Counted from the first letter of the stretch, positions 17,078-26,404 are shown. The stretch is 64,000 nucleotides of DNA from Geochorda sp036562495 (GCA_036562495.1 DATCKA010000092.1:16383-80382); one strand, 5' to 3'. The notes: generated by a model not told the origin, from the sequence alone. A program made the numbers and translations.

Positions 17078-18934
17078 TCAGCGGCCGGGCAGGAGATGCC
17101 GCTCTAGAAAGTCCGCCGTGAGACGAAACGCCCTCTGGAGGTTGGCCCGGCGGGTGAAACCGTGCCCCTCGTCCTCGAAGACCACGTACTCGACGGGGCG
17201 GCCCAGGGCCCGCAGGCGCTCGACCATCTGGTCCGACTCGGCTTTGACGACGCGCGGATCGTTTTGGCCCTGGATGACCAGCAGGGGCGCCCGTACCTGA
17301 TCGACGTACGTGATGGGCGACCGCTCCAGCAGCATCTCGCGGTCCTCGTCCGGGTCGCCCACCCAGCGCTTCATGAACCGCCGCCACGTCGGCGGCACGC
17401 TCCTGGCGAAGGTAACCAGGTTGCTGGGGCCGACGATGTCGACGGCGGCCGCCCAGTACTGCGGCAGGCGCGTCACGGCAGAGAGCGTGGCGAAGCCGCC
17501 GAAGCTCCCGCCGAAGATGGCCAGGCGTCGGGGATCGACCCAGGCAAGGCTCTGCAGGTAGCGGGCCGCCGCCTCGATGTCCCGCAGCTCACCGCCGCCC
17601 CAATCCCGGTGGATGAGGCGCTGGTAGCTGATCCCGTAGCCCGTGGAGCCGCGGATGTTGGGGGCCAGGATACCGATGCCCCGGTTGAGCAGGTACTGGT
17701 AGAGGGGGTTGTAGGCGGGCCGCTCCTGCGCCTCGGGCCCCCCGTGGATGGAGAGGGCGACCGGCGCCGGGGCACCCGGCGAGGCACCCGGCGGACGATA
17801 GAGCCATGCCGGGATTTGCCGCCCGTCGAAGGTCGGAAACGTCACGAGCTCGGGGGCCACCAGGGACTCTTCGGGGATACCGCCCAGCATGCTGGACGTG
17901 ATCCGGGTCACCCGGCCGTCGGCCAACCGAAGCACGTAGAGCTCCGTCGCCCGGCGGGGAGTGGCCAGGAGCAACGCCGCGTGGCTCCCGTCCGGTGAGA
18001 GGCGGAGGGCCGCCAGTACTCCCTCGGGCACCGGAGGCTCGGCCACGACCCGGCCCGAGGGCACCTCGACGAGGCGCAGGCGGCTGATGCCACCCTCGTT
18101 GACCGAGACCAGCGCCACCCGCCCGTCGGGAGCCAGCTCGACACTCTCCACGTCCCACTCGGGCGTGTAGATCCACTCCAGGGAGCCCGGGCGGTCGGGC
18201 CGGATGATGGCCAGCCCCGAGAACTCCCGATCCCGGTTGCTCACCACCAGGAAGCCGCTGCCATCAGGCAGCCACCAGTCCGGCAGGTGGATGGCCTCTC
18301 CGTCGTGGGGCGTCACGTTGCGGTACGAGCCATCCGTCAGATCCAGCACGTAGACGTCCTGGTCGGTGTTGGCGTGAAAGGCGACCACCGTCAGGCGGCG
18401 ACCGTCGGGAGCCCAGGTGCCGGGTACCAGGTATTCGCCGGTGGAGAGGGCCAGGCGAGGCTCCCCGTCGGGAAGCTCACGGATGAAGACGTCCACCTGG
18501 GTGGGCGTGCGCTCGTTGCCGGCGTACGCGATGGCACGCCCGTCGGGCGAGAAAGCGGCGGCGGTCATCTCGTAGCGGACGTCCTCCCGGGACGTCAAGA
18601 GGCGCGGCCAGCCGCCCCCCAGTTGGAGCTCGAAGAGCTGCCAGAACTCATTGCCGTCGCGGTCTGCCAGGAAGACGATCCGGTCGCTGCGGGGGTGCGT
18701 CGCGGCGGCGCGCACCGTCCGGTCCTCGAAGAGGGTGAGCTGGTCCGGCCAGCCCCCTTCGACGGGGATGCGCCAGAGGTTGAACTGTCCCGAGATGTCG
18801 GTGGAGACGTAGACGTGCCGGCCGTCGGGGCTGAAGGCCAGGGCGCCAGGCTGATGGCGCCTCACGGCGAAGAACTGCTCGAACGCGTAACGCCCGCTGG
18901 TGGTCTCAGCCCGCTCTCGTCCCGTCACCGTCAT
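17078..18934 (-). CDS. S9-family peptidase (acylaminoacyl/prolyl oligopeptidase type)
   Basis: The 618-residue enzyme has an N-terminal seven-bladed beta-propeller with repeated SPDG or APDG turns (residues about 25-360) and a C-terminal alpha/beta hydrolase. The nucleophile elbow is GGSFGG. The acid is expected in NDPRVV and the His is in DEGHGF, so the triad is complete. It has no signal peptide and so probably cleaves short peptides in the cytoplasm. The ATG at 18934 is preceded by GGGAGGAGGGG. It overlaps the stop of the EamA gene by 4 bases, so the two are probably cotranscribed. Confidence 0.88.
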   Translation of the reverse strand: MTVTGRERAETTSGRYAFEQFFAVRRHQPGALAFSPDGRHVYVSTDISGQFNLWRIPVEGGWPDQLTLFEDRTVRAAATHPRSDRIVFLADRDGNEFWQLFELQLGGGWPRLLTSREDVRYEMTAAAFSPDGRAIAYAGNERTPTQVDVFIRELPDGEPRLALSTGEYLVPGTWAPDGRRLTVVAFHANTDQDVYVLDLTDGSYRNVTPHDGEAIHLPDWWLPDGSGFLVVSNRDREFSGLAIIRPDRPGSLEWIYTPEWDVESVELAPDGRVALVSVNEGGISRLRLVEVPSGRVVAEPPVPEGVLAALRLSPDGSHAALLLATPRRATELYVLRLADGRVTRITSSMLGGIPEESLVAPELVTFPTFDGRQIPAWLYRPPGASPGAPAPVALSIHGGPEAQERPAYNPLYQYLLNRGIGILAPNIRGSTGYGISYQRLIHRDWGGGELRDIEAAARYLQSLAWVDPRRLAIFGGSFGGFATLSAVTRLPQYWAAAVDIVGPSNLVTFARSVPPTWRRFMKRWVGDPDEDREMLLERSPITYVDQVRAPLLVIQGQNDPRVVKAESDQMVERLRALGRPVEYVVFEDEGHGFTRRANLQRAFRLTADFLERHLLPGR

Positions 18935-19911
18935 CCCCTCCTCCCGACGCTCCCTGGTGTCGTCTTCGCCGTGACGGCGCCCCTTCCCTGGAGGCGGATG
19001 CGGCTGGCCAGCACCATGGCCACCACCACCAGACCTGCCCCTGCCGCCTGCGCCGGGGAGAGGCGCTCGCCGAGCAGGACGGCGGCCAGCGCGGTGGCGA
19101 CCAGCGGCTCGGCCGACGAGAGGATGGAGGCCGTCACAGGGCCGACACGGGCCAGACCCGCCAGGAAGGCCGAGATGGCATAGGCCGTCGAGAGCAGGCC
19201 CAGCACCACCGCTGCCAGCCAACCCGCCAGCCCGATGCCGCCAAAGCGGTGGCCGGTTGCCATCGTCACCACCAGCGTCGAGAGCGCCGCCCCCGCGACG
19301 ACCCATCGTGCCGACAACACGGCGGGGGCCCTGGCAGTGGCCGCGTCTCCCACGAGGATGTAGCCCGCGTAGCAGACGGCCGCTCCGAACGCCAGCGCCA
19401 CCCCTCGGCCATGGACCGGCTGCAGCGCTCCACCGGCCACCAGGGCGGCCCCTGCCAGAGCCAGGGCCAGGGCGAGGGCCTCCGATCCCGACGGGAGCCG
19501 CCGGTGCAGCACCACGACACCGGCCCCGACCACAGCCGGATAGGTGTAAAACAGGAGTGCCGCCATCTGCGCGGGCACGTAATTCAGCGAGGAGAAGAAG
19601 CCGATGGCGGTGCCGGCGTAGCCCACCGCCCCCAGGGCGATGCCCACGAGCCGGGCGGAGGCCGGTACCTCGTGCATCCGGCTCCGGCCGCCGATGCGGC
19701 TGGCCGCGGCCAGCGCGACCCAGGCCACCGAGAAGCGCAAGACCAGCAAGGTGAGCGGCGTGGCTCCATGAGCGTAGCCGATGCGCGCCAGTACCGGCAT
19801 CGCACCGAAGGCAGCGGCCGAACTCAAGACGAGCAGGGCGCCCCCGAGAGGCTTCGAGGCCCGACGCGCCCCTGAGGGGGCTACGGTGGGGATAGGTCCA
19901 GCGGCGTCCAT
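18931..19911 (-). CDS. EamA/DMT-family transporter
   Basis: The 326-residue protein carries two EamA repeats with ten predicted membrane segments (from GGALLVLSSAAAFGAMPVLA to LVVVAMVLASRI). This is the typical architecture of drug/metabolite exporters in the membrane. The substrate cannot be told from sequence. The second half contains the usual ILSSAEPLVATALAAVLLGE signature. Its start lies within the last 31 bases of the YciI-like gene, and its stop overlaps the S9 peptidase start. The three genes thus look like one translationally coupled unit. Export of an amino acid or peptide-derived metabolite would fit, but that is only inference. Confidence 0.85.
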   Translation of the reverse strand: MDAAGPIPTVAPSGARRASKPLGGALLVLSSAAAFGAMPVLARIGYAHGATPLTLLVLRFSVAWVALAAASRIGGRSRMHEVPASARLVGIALGAVGYAGTAIGFFSSLNYVPAQMAALLFYTYPAVVGAGVVVLHRRLPSGSEALALALALAGAALVAGGALQPVHGRGVALAFGAAVCYAGYILVGDAATARAPAVLSARWVVAGAALSTLVVTMATGHRFGGIGLAGWLAAVVLGLLSTAYAISAFLAGLARVGPVTASILSSAEPLVATALAAVLLGERLSPAQAAGAGLVVVAMVLASRIRLQGRGAVTAKTTPGSVGRRG

Positions 19912-20153
19912 GGGAGCAGGGTGAAGCGCCGGGCCCCCCCGCTGACCACCGGGTCGTCGAGCACGAGCCGCCGTGCCTCGTCGACGGAGTCGACCCGGTA
20001 GATGACCATGCCCCCGCTGCCATCGCCGAAGGGGCCGGCCATCACGACCTTCCCCTCCCGGTGCAGGCGGCTGATGTACTCCAGGTGAGCCGGACGCAGG
20101 CGCTTGTTGGCCTCCGGATCGACGATCCACAACAACGCGACGACGTGCGCCAT
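19881..20153 (-). CDS. YciI-like protein
   Basis: The 90-residue protein matches the YciI-like ferredoxin fold: HLEYISRLHREGKVVMAGPF and a DPVVSGG loop. The His in the first helix region and the Asp of the loop are the usual putative active-site residues. The biochemical role of the family is generally unknown. It begins the minus-strand run that continues with the EamA transporter and S9 peptidase; a GGAGG lies about 14 bases upstream of the ATG. Confidence 0.75.
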   Translation of the reverse strand: MAHVVALLWIVDPEANKRLRPAHLEYISRLHREGKVVMAGPFGDGSGGMVIYRVDSVDEARRLVLDDPVVSGGARRFTLLPWTPLDLSPP

Positions 20154-20189
20154 GGCCGGCGAGACGCCTCCTTCCCCTCCAGCGCGACG

Positions 20190-21002
20190 TCAGGGCGCGG
20201 CGCTGAGCACCAGCCGGTCGTCGAGGGCCGACTCTCCGCATGCCCGACGGAAGGCTTCCATCAGGTCTTTCACGTCCATGCTCCTGCGAGCCTCCCCCGC
20301 CAGGTCAAGCACGATACGACCCTCGTGCATGATGAGCGTCCGGTCTCCAATGGAGAGGGCGTGGCGGAGGTTGTGGGTCACCATGAGGGTGGTGAGCCCC
20401 TGCCGTGCCACCACCTGGCGGGTCAGCTCCAGCACCGTCTCCGCCGCCCGAGGATCGAGGGCGGCCGTGTGCTCGTCCAGCAACAGGAGCTTGGGCGCCC
20501 GCACCGTGGCCATCAAGACGGCCAGCGCCTGGCGCTGGCCGCCCGACAGGTGCGCGACCGGCGTCTCCAGCCGGTGCTCCAGCCCCATGCCGAGGCTCGC
20601 GAGAGTCTCCACGATGACGGCTCGCCGCGCGCGGGTCAGGGCAGGCGACAGGCCGCGCCGCGTGCCCCGGGTCATGGCCAGCACCATGTTTTCCTCGATG
20701 GTCAGCGAGCCGGCCGTCCCGGCCCGGGGGTCCTGGAAGACCCGACCGATGAAGGCCGCCCGACGGTGCTCGGGCCAGGTCGTCACGTCCTCGCCGTCGA
20801 CAAGGATCCGGCCGGCGTCGGGCGTCACGGTCCCTGCCACCACGTTGAGCAGGGTCGACTTTCCCGCGCCGTTGCTGCCCACCACCGTGGCGAACTCACC
20901 GGCCCGCAACACCAGCGACACACCGGCGAGCGCGGGCCGGTCCTCGACGGAGCCACTCTCCTTGAAGGTCTTCGTGATCCCGGTCAGACGCAGCATGGCC
21001 AC
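20190..21002 (-). CDS. ABC transporter ATP-binding protein (TrpZ-like)
   Basis: The 270-residue ATPase energises the importer formed with the next two genes. Walker A is GSNGAGKST, the signature is LSGGQRQALAVLM, Walker B is LLLLDEHTAALDP, and the H-loop is VTHN. The set of this ATPase, a LivH-like permease and a PF04392-type binding protein is the arrangement of TrpXYZ-like and related uncharacterised importers. The start is the GTG at 21002, with GGAGG 9 bases upstream, 16 bases after the permease stop. Confidence 0.85.
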   Translation of the reverse strand: MAMLRLTGITKTFKESGSVEDRPALAGVSLVLRAGEFATVVGSNGAGKSTLLNVVAGTVTPDAGRILVDGEDVTTWPEHRRAAFIGRVFQDPRAGTAGSLTIEENMVLAMTRGTRRGLSPALTRARRAVIVETLASLGMGLEHRLETPVAHLSGGQRQALAVLMATVRAPKLLLLDEHTAALDPRAAETVLELTRQVVARQGLTTLMVTHNLRHALSIGDRTLIMHEGRIVLDLAGEARRSMDVKDLMEAFRRACGESALDDRLVLSAAP

Positions 21003-21018
21003 GAGAGCCGGCCTCCGT

Positions 21019-21972
21019 TCACGACAGGGGCGGGCGCCGGTGACCCGCCGAGAGGATCCCGTGCCCCGACAGCGATCGCACCAGTCCCCTGCCCGCCCGT
21101 CGCACCGCTGCCCGGGATCGCAGCCGCTCCTGGGCGAGCCCGGGGATGGCCAGCGCGATGGTCACCACCGCCGCCGTCGCCAGCTTGAGGTCGCCGGGGT
21201 CGAGCCCCAGCTCCAGGGCGGCGGCGATGGCGGCCCGGTACGCGAGACTGCCCGTGACGGCCGCTGCCAGCCGCCAGGCCAGGTCGCGGGGCCGGACGAG
21301 GACCTCGCCCAGGATGACCGACGCCAGCCCGGCCACGATGGTGCCGATGCCCATGTTGACGTCCGCGAAGCCCTGGTACTGTGCGGCCAGCGCCCCCGAC
21401 AGCGCTACGAGGCCGTTGGAGATGGCCAATCCCAGGGTCCTGGCCCGACCCACCTCCACGCCGGCGCTGACGGCCATCGCCTCGTTGTCGCCGGCGGCCC
21501 GCAGCGCCAGCCCCATCTCCGTGCGCAGCCACCACAAGAGCCCGCCCACCACCAGAGTGGCCGCGGCGGCGAAGACCACCAGCGCGGCCCAATCCGACGG
21601 GACGCCGAGGCGTTGGGCATCCTCGAGCAGGGTCGGCAGGCGCAACAGCGGCACGTTGGGCCGACCCATGACGCGCAGGTTGACCGAGAACAGGGCCGTC
21701 ATGGTGAGGATGCCCGCCAGCAGCGCCGGCACCCGCAGGCGGGCATGGAGCCAGCCCGTGGCGCCCCCCGCCGCCGCCCCGGCTGCCACCGCCGCCAGTG
21801 TGGACGGAAGCGCCGGGATCCCCGCGGCGATGAGGGTAGCCGCTACGGCGCCGCCCAGGGGGAAGCTCCCGTCGACGGTCAGGTCCGGCACCGCCAGGAT
21901 GCGGAAGGAGAGGAAGACCCCCAGGGCCATGATGCCGTAGAGCAGGCCCTGCTCGGCCACCATCTGGAGCAT
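21019..21972 (-). CDS. ABC transporter permease (TrpY/LivH-like)
   Basis: The 317-residue integral membrane protein has about eight to nine segments. Its N-terminal MVAEQGLLYGIMALGVFLSFRILAVPDLTVDGSF motif region is characteristic of the permease paired with PF04392 binding proteins; only part of it is needed to recognise the family (GIMALGVFLSFRI, DLTVDGSF). The AAGDNEAMAVSAGV segment corresponds to the cytoplasmic loop that contacts the ATPase. It follows the binding-protein stop by 11 bases. Confidence 0.85.
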   Translation of the reverse strand: MLQMVAEQGLLYGIMALGVFLSFRILAVPDLTVDGSFPLGGAVAATLIAAGIPALPSTLAAVAAGAAAGGATGWLHARLRVPALLAGILTMTALFSVNLRVMGRPNVPLLRLPTLLEDAQRLGVPSDWAALVVFAAAATLVVGGLLWWLRTEMGLALRAAGDNEAMAVSAGVEVGRARTLGLAISNGLVALSGALAAQYQGFADVNMGIGTIVAGLASVILGEVLVRPRDLAWRLAAAVTGSLAYRAAIAAALELGLDPGDLKLATAAVVTIALAIPGLAQERLRSRAAVRRAGRGLVRSLSGHGILSAGHRRPPLS

Positions 21973-21983
21973 GGCGAGGTCGA

Positions 21984-22970
21984 TCAGCGGATCACCTCCG
22001 CCGCCGACTCGATCAGCTCTGCCGGCACGCTGACGCCCATGCGACGGGCTGCCTGCAAGTTGATGATGAGCCGCGCCTCCTGTTGAAACTGGATGGGCAT
22101 CTCGGCCGGGGATGCCCCTCGCAGCACCTCGACGGCCATGCGACCGGTCTGGCGACCCAACTGGTAGTAGTCGATGGCGACGCTGGCCAGCCCGCCGCGC
22201 CGCACGCTGTCACCCTCGCCCACGATGAGCGGCTTGCGAGCGTCCTCGGCCACCTTGACCACCGACTCCAGGGCGCTCACCACCGTGTTGTCGGTGAAGA
22301 CGTAGAAGGCGTCGACCCGCCGGGCGATGGACTGGGCGGCCGTCATCACCTCGGTGCTGGAGGATGCACTGGCCTCGACCACCTCGAGTCCCAGTTCGGC
22401 GGCGGCCTGCCGGGTGAGGCGCGCCTGCACCTGGGAGTTGACCTCGCCAGGGTTGTAGACGACCCCGACCCGTCGGGCCGAGGGCACGATCTGCCGCAGC
22501 AGTCGGAGCTGGGCCGCGACGGGCGTCATGTCGGAGGTCCCCGTCACGTTGGTGCCGGGCCGCTCGAGGCTTTCCACCAGCCGGGCCGCCACCGGGTCGG
22601 TCACCGCCGTGATGAGGATGGGGATGGTGCGGGTGGCCTGGGCGGCCGCCTGAGCGGCCGGTGTGGCGATGGCCAGGATCAGGTCGACCCCATCGGCCAC
22701 GAAGCGTTGGGCGATGGCCTGGGCGATGGCCAGGTCGCCCTGGGCGCTGCGGACGTCGTAGCTGACCGTGGAGCCCTCCACGTAGCCCAACTCGGCCAGC
22801 GCGTCGACGAACCCCTGGCGCGCCGCGTCCAGCGAGGGGTGCTCCACGATCTGGACGATGCCGATGCGATACGGCGAGCCCGAGGGCGCCGCCCCGACGA
22901 CGGCCGGCCCCGTCAGCGCCACGGCGACGACGACGGAAACCAACGCAGCGAGTCCAAGACGGCGTGACAC
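21984..22970 (-). CDS. ABC transporter substrate-binding protein (PF04392 type)
   Basis: The 328-residue protein begins with a signal peptide (hydrophobic residues 6-27, then AAPSGSPY). It has the two-lobed fold of the PF04392 family: RIGIVQIVEHPSLD at the start, IPILITAVTDPVAARLV in the middle, and DYYQLGRQTGRMAVEVL near the end. Related proteins bind tryptophan or other aromatic ligands, but the ligand here is not known. There is no lipobox Cys, so it is probably free in the periplasm-like space. The GTG start has AAGGAGG 9 bases upstream. It is the first gene of the three-gene importer operon. Confidence 0.87.
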   Translation of the reverse strand: MSRRLGLAALVSVVVAVALTGPAVVGAAPSGSPYRIGIVQIVEHPSLDAARQGFVDALAELGYVEGSTVSYDVRSAQGDLAIAQAIAQRFVADGVDLILAIATPAAQAAAQATRTIPILITAVTDPVAARLVESLERPGTNVTGTSDMTPVAAQLRLLRQIVPSARRVGVVYNPGEVNSQVQARLTRQAAAELGLEVVEASASSSTEVMTAAQSIARRVDAFYVFTDNTVVSALESVVKVAEDARKPLIVGEGDSVRRGGLASVAIDYYQLGRQTGRMAVEVLRGASPAEMPIQFQQEARLIINLQAARRMGVSVPAELIESAAEVIR

Positions 22971-23069
22971 GAAGGCGAACCTCCTTCGAGGGGATGCGCA
23001 GATCGATGGCGCTCGCGCCTTTGAAGCGCATAGATTGACGCTCTCCGAGAGAAATCCTCCTTAGCGAGA

Positions 23070-24251
23070 ATGCGACCTGTCCTCATGCTGGCGGCCCGCA
23101 TGGCAGCCGCTCAGGTGCTGGCCCGGCGGGCGCTGGGTCGATGGGAGTCCCGGGCCGCGTCCATCCCCGAACCGGAGGTGCGGCGCCAGGCCCTCGGCAG
23201 CTTGCGACACAAGGCGTTTCACAGCCTCGGTGCCGCCGTCTACGCCGCGGCCGTGCCCCGCGCGCACTTCGCCCATATGGTGGAGTTTTGCGTCGCCTAC
23301 CAGACGCTCAGCGACTACCTCGACAACCTCGTGGACCGTGGCCACCCGATGGATGGTCGCCAGCGGCGTCGGCTCCACCAGGCCATGGTCGAGGCTCTGC
23401 AGGAGACGGCCCCGACCGTGGCCCTGGCCGGGATGCCGTGGGATGACGGGGGCTACCTGGCCCGATTGGTGAGCACCTGCCAGCAGGCCCTGCAGGCCAT
23501 GGAAATCGCCGAGGCATCCCGAGCACCGGCTCGCCAGCTGGCGCTGGCCTATGCCCGGATGCAAGCCCGCAAGCACGGCGATCCGGGTAGCCGCCGCCGG
23601 CTCACCGCTGGATGGGCGATGCGCCTGGCGCAGGGGGCCGGACGGCTGCCCCGCGCCGCCGGGATGGCCTGGTGGGAGATCGCGGCGGCGGCCGGCTCGA
23701 CCCTGGGCATCTTCGCGCTGGTGGCGGCAGGGAGCCGTCGTCTCCCGCTCGAGGACCACGAGGCGACGTTGACCGGGTACTTCCCCTGGATCCAGGCCTG
23801 GCACATCCTGCTCGACTACGCCATCGACGAGGCCGAGGACCGGGATGGCGGCGAGCTCAACTTCGCCGCCTGCTATCCTCGCCGGCCGGTCCAGCTCGAG
23901 CGCCTGGCCGGCGTATTCCGGCGGGCCCGTGAGGCCGCCCTCACGCTGTGGGAGCCGTCCTTCCACCGCCTGGTGGTCGCGGGCATGGGGGCTCTCTACC
24001 TGACGGACCCCAAGGCGGCCCGCCTGGGCGCGCTGTTGGAACGCTTGCAGGTCATGGAGCCATGGGTGGCGGTGTTGCGACCCGTCTTGGGGTGGTGGCA
24101 CGCCCGCCATCCCGCCCCTGCTCAAGTGCCCGCGCGCCATCCGGTGCGTCCAGCGACGCCTGCTCCGACCTCGACCGGTCAGGCGCGTGCCCGTGCGGCT
24201 GGAGCGGTCGCCCTCGCGGACGAGACGGCCGGGCCAACCCCTTCGGGTTGA
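23070..24251 (+). CDS. DUF2600 protein, tetraprenyl-beta-curcumene synthase-like (YtpB family)
   Basis: The 393-residue protein resembles Bacillus YtpB, a large-terpene (class IB) synthase that cyclises a C35 polyprenyl diphosphate. Recognisable parts are AYQTLSDYLDNLVDR near residue 75-90, with the Asp-rich DYLDN, and WHILLDYAIDEAEDRDGGE near 245-265, with a second cluster of acidic residues. The all-helical composition fits. The C-terminal 60 residues are low-complexity Pro/Ala/Arg and probably disordered. No partner cyclase or prenyltransferase lies nearby. The ribosome site is poor (GCGAGA). It is divergent from the ABC importer operon with a 99-base gap. Confidence 0.75.
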   Translation: MRPVLMLAARMAAAQVLARRALGRWESRAASIPEPEVRRQALGSLRHKAFHSLGAAVYAAAVPRAHFAHMVEFCVAYQTLSDYLDNLVDRGHPMDGRQRRRLHQAMVEALQETAPTVALAGMPWDDGGYLARLVSTCQQALQAMEIAEASRAPARQLALAYARMQARKHGDPGSRRRLTAGWAMRLAQGAGRLPRAAGMAWWEIAAAAGSTLGIFALVAAGSRRLPLEDHEATLTGYFPWIQAWHILLDYAIDEAEDRDGGELNFAACYPRRPVQLERLAGVFRRAREAALTLWEPSFHRLVVAGMGALYLTDPKAARLGALLERLQVMEPWVAVLRPVLGWWHARHPAPAQVPARHPVRPATPAPTSTGQARARAAGAVALADETAGPTPSG

Positions 24252-24291
24252 CGGGACGCCTGGGCTCGTCGACCGATGGGCGTCCTAGCGC

Positions 24292-25458
24292 TCAGCGGGG
24301 CGGCAGGAGGGAGAGGGGGTCGACCGTCTTGCCGTCGATCTTGATGCGGAAGTCCAGGTGCGGCCCCGTCGAGCGCCCGGTCGAACCGGACCAGGCGATG
24401 ACATCCCCGCGGGCCACCGCCTGGCCCGCACGTACGCCGATCCGGCTCAGGTGACCGTAAAGGCTCTGCACGCCTCCGCCGTGGTCGATGACGACCCCGT
24501 AGCCGAAGCCGTCCATCCACCCGGCCTGCACCACGATACCGGGGGCCGCCGCCCTGACGGGCGTGCCGGATGGCACCCCGATGTCGAGGCCCTCGTGGAA
24601 GTCCCGGGACGAGCCTCCGAACGGATTGGCCCGCCAGCCGTACCCTGAGGTGATGGGGCCTGTCACGGGCCAGTCGAAGCTGATCCCGGCGCCGGACGAC
24701 TTCGCCGTGGGACGGCTGGGAAGCCACAGAAGCTGGCCGGGCTGCAAGGCCCGGGGGTCCATGATGGCGTTGATGCGCTGGAGCGCCTCGTAGGAGACGC
24801 CAAACCGCCGGGCGACGGACCAGAGGGTGTCGCCCGCCTGCACGCGATAGCGCCCCCACTCGACGACGGTGCCGCCGAGGCCCGCACGCGGCACCAGCAG
24901 GCGCTGCCCGATCCGGATGGTGGTGCCGCCCAGGCCGTTGAGCCGCACCAGCGTGTCGACGGTGGTGCCGTAGAGGGCGGCGATCTCCGAGAGGGTGTCA
25001 CCCGATTGGACGGGATACCACCATGTCGTAGCCAACAGGCGCGCGACGGTGGTGGCGTCCGCCTGGCCGGTGGAGCGCAGGCCTGCCTGGGCCTGGAAGC
25101 GAGAGACCGCGGAGGCCGTCTCGGCGCCGTAGATTCCGTCGAGCGAGACGTCGTAACCCAGGCTGAACAGGAGCCGCTGCAACGCCAGCACACCCTGGCC
25201 CCGGGCGCCCCTCGACGGGGGCGAGGCCTGCACGCTGTGCACCCATGAAGGGTACTCGTCGGCGCGAGGCGAGAGGATGGCCGGAGCGGCGGCGAGGGCC
25301 TCGGGCGCCGGGGGCCGCACGGCGATGCCCAGCAGCAGGCCGAGCGCCAGCCCCGTCATCCAGGCCAGCAACCCTGGCCAGCCCCATGAGCTGAGACGGC
25401 GCCTGCTCGCCCTCGGGGAGGGGGCGGCTTCGCACACGGCGTCGTGATGCTCGGTCAC
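24292..25458 (-). CDS. LysM/M23 peptidoglycan endopeptidase
   Basis: The 388-residue protein is membrane-anchored, with one hydrophobic segment at about residues 25-48. It then carries a peptidoglycan-binding domain (residues about 83-118, GIYGAETASAVSRFQ), two LysM repeats (about 133-175 and 182-226) and an M23 metallopeptidase domain. The zinc ligands are visible as HEGLDIG (His, Asp) and HLDFRI (His), with HLSRIG supplying the catalytic His. It likely cuts peptide cross-links in the cell wall. The GTG at 25458 is the likely start, with GGAGGG 12 bases upstream. An open frame continues further upstream but loses domain character there. Confidence 0.85.
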   Translation of the reverse strand: MTEHHDAVCEAAPSPRASRRRLSSWGWPGLLAWMTGLALGLLLGIAVRPPAPEALAAAPAILSPRADEYPSWVHSVQASPPSRGARGQGVLALQRLLFSLGYDVSLDGIYGAETASAVSRFQAQAGLRSTGQADATTVARLLATTWWYPVQSGDTLSEIAALYGTTVDTLVRLNGLGGTTIRIGQRLLVPRAGLGGTVVEWGRYRVQAGDTLWSVARRFGVSYEALQRINAIMDPRALQPGQLLWLPSRPTAKSSGAGISFDWPVTGPITSGYGWRANPFGGSSRDFHEGLDIGVPSGTPVRAAAPGIVVQAGWMDGFGYGVVIDHGGGVQSLYGHLSRIGVRAGQAVARGDVIAWSGSTGRSTGPHLDFRIKIDGKTVDPLSLLPPR

Positions 25459-25801
25459 CTGACGGTGGCACCCTCCACAGGCCGGCACCGATGGCGCAGG
25501 ATGGTAGCCGGCGATGCGTCTGGCAGTATGCCCAACGAGGCGGCACGCGATGCGTCGACCTGCCAGCCTTCGGGCGGGCGAGGCACTCTTCCGCAACCGG
25601 AAGTGCGCGTCCTTCAGGGCGCAGAATGGGGAAAGTCGGAGAGACTGGCAGTGCCGCGCCACCCAGGTCCAGCCTATGAGGAGAGGAGCCGAGGGGTGTC
25701 AGGAAGGGTGGGCCGGGCGAACGAGCCGGGGGCAGGCCTCGAGGAGGAGCCTGCCCCCGCTATGTGGTGACCGCCCTTCGGACTTTAGACGACGAGGCGT
25801 C
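25459..25801. other. Intergenic stretch between superoxide dismutase and M23 genes
   Basis: This 343-base stretch holds no convincing gene on either strand; frames that cross it have no ribosome site and no recognisable content. It contains the hairpin at 25728-25758 and, nearer the M23 gene, presumably that gene's promoter. I could not pick out a convincing -35/-10 pair there. Confidence 0.5.
25728..25758 (-). terminator. Hairpin downstream of superoxide dismutase
   Basis: A perfect 10-bp stem GGGGGCAGGC/GCCTGCCCCC encloses an 11-base loop, 44 bases beyond the superoxide dismutase stop. There is no U-tract, so it would terminate or protect the 3' end without the classical poly-U. Confidence 0.5.
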
Positions 25802-26404
25802 CTAACGGGCGATGGCCTCGAAGCGCTTCTCCACCTTGGCCCAGTCGATGTTGCGGAAGAAGGCGTCGATGTAGCCTCCTCGGTTGGTGCCGTAGTCGAT
25901 GAAGTACGCGTGCTCGTAGGTGTCGAGGGCCAGGATGGGCGTGGCGTTCCAGACGGGGAACGTGTTTTGGGCGTCGCCGATGTAGTTGAAGAGGTACTTG
26001 TTGTCGTGGTCCCAGGCCAGCCAGACCCAGCCCCGGGCGGCGATGCCCGTCGCCTTGAGATCCTTGGCCCACCGGTCGAAGCTGCCGAAGTCCTTCTCGA
26101 TCTGGGCCAGCAGCGCGCCGGAGGGCTTGCCGCCGGTCCCGCCCAGGATGTCGAAGTAGATCTCGTGGTTCTTGACGCCGCCCAGTGCGAAGGTCAGCTC
26201 CACCTTGAGCTCGCGGATGAGGCTGTAGGTCTGGTTGGCCGCCTGGTAGTCGGCATCCCCCAGCTCGGCGAGCTTGGCCATGATCTCGTTGTACTTGTTG
26301 ACGTACCCCTGGTAGAGCTTGTAGTGCTCCGTCATGGTACGCTCGGAGATGCCGTCCAGCTGGCGGATGGAGTCGAACTGCCTGGCGGTCAGCTGGTGAG
26401 CCAT
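25802..26404 (-). CDS. Superoxide dismutase, Fe/Mn type
   Basis: The 200-residue enzyme disproportionates superoxide in the cytoplasm. All four metal ligands are visible: His27, His80 (KNHEIYFD), Asp161 and His165 (DTYEHAYFIDY). The signature has Tyr in place of the usual Trp in DxWEHAYY. No signal peptide is present. The ATG at 26404 is chosen because GGAGGGGGAGG lies 6 bases upstream; an in-frame extension begins at 26440 but overlaps the leader. It is transcribed from a good promoter at 26460-26488 and followed by a strong hairpin, so it is probably monocistronic. Confidence 0.92.
   Translation of the reverse strand: MAHQLTARQFDSIRQLDGISERTMTEHYKLYQGYVNKYNEIMAKLAELGDADYQAANQTYSLIRELKVELTFALGGVKNHEIYFDILGGTGGKPSGALLAQIEKDFGSFDRWAKDLKATGIAARGWVWLAWDHDNKYLFNYIGDAQNTFPVWNATPILALDTYEHAYFIDYGTNRGGYIDAFFRNIDWAKVEKRFEAIAR

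Noticed and set aside
18931..20241. Longer form of the EamA transporter starting at 20241, and longer form of the S9 peptidase starting at 20023
   Set aside because: Both extensions run through neighbouring genes, add no domain content, and lack ribosome sites. Shorter starts at 19911 and 18934 fit the families.
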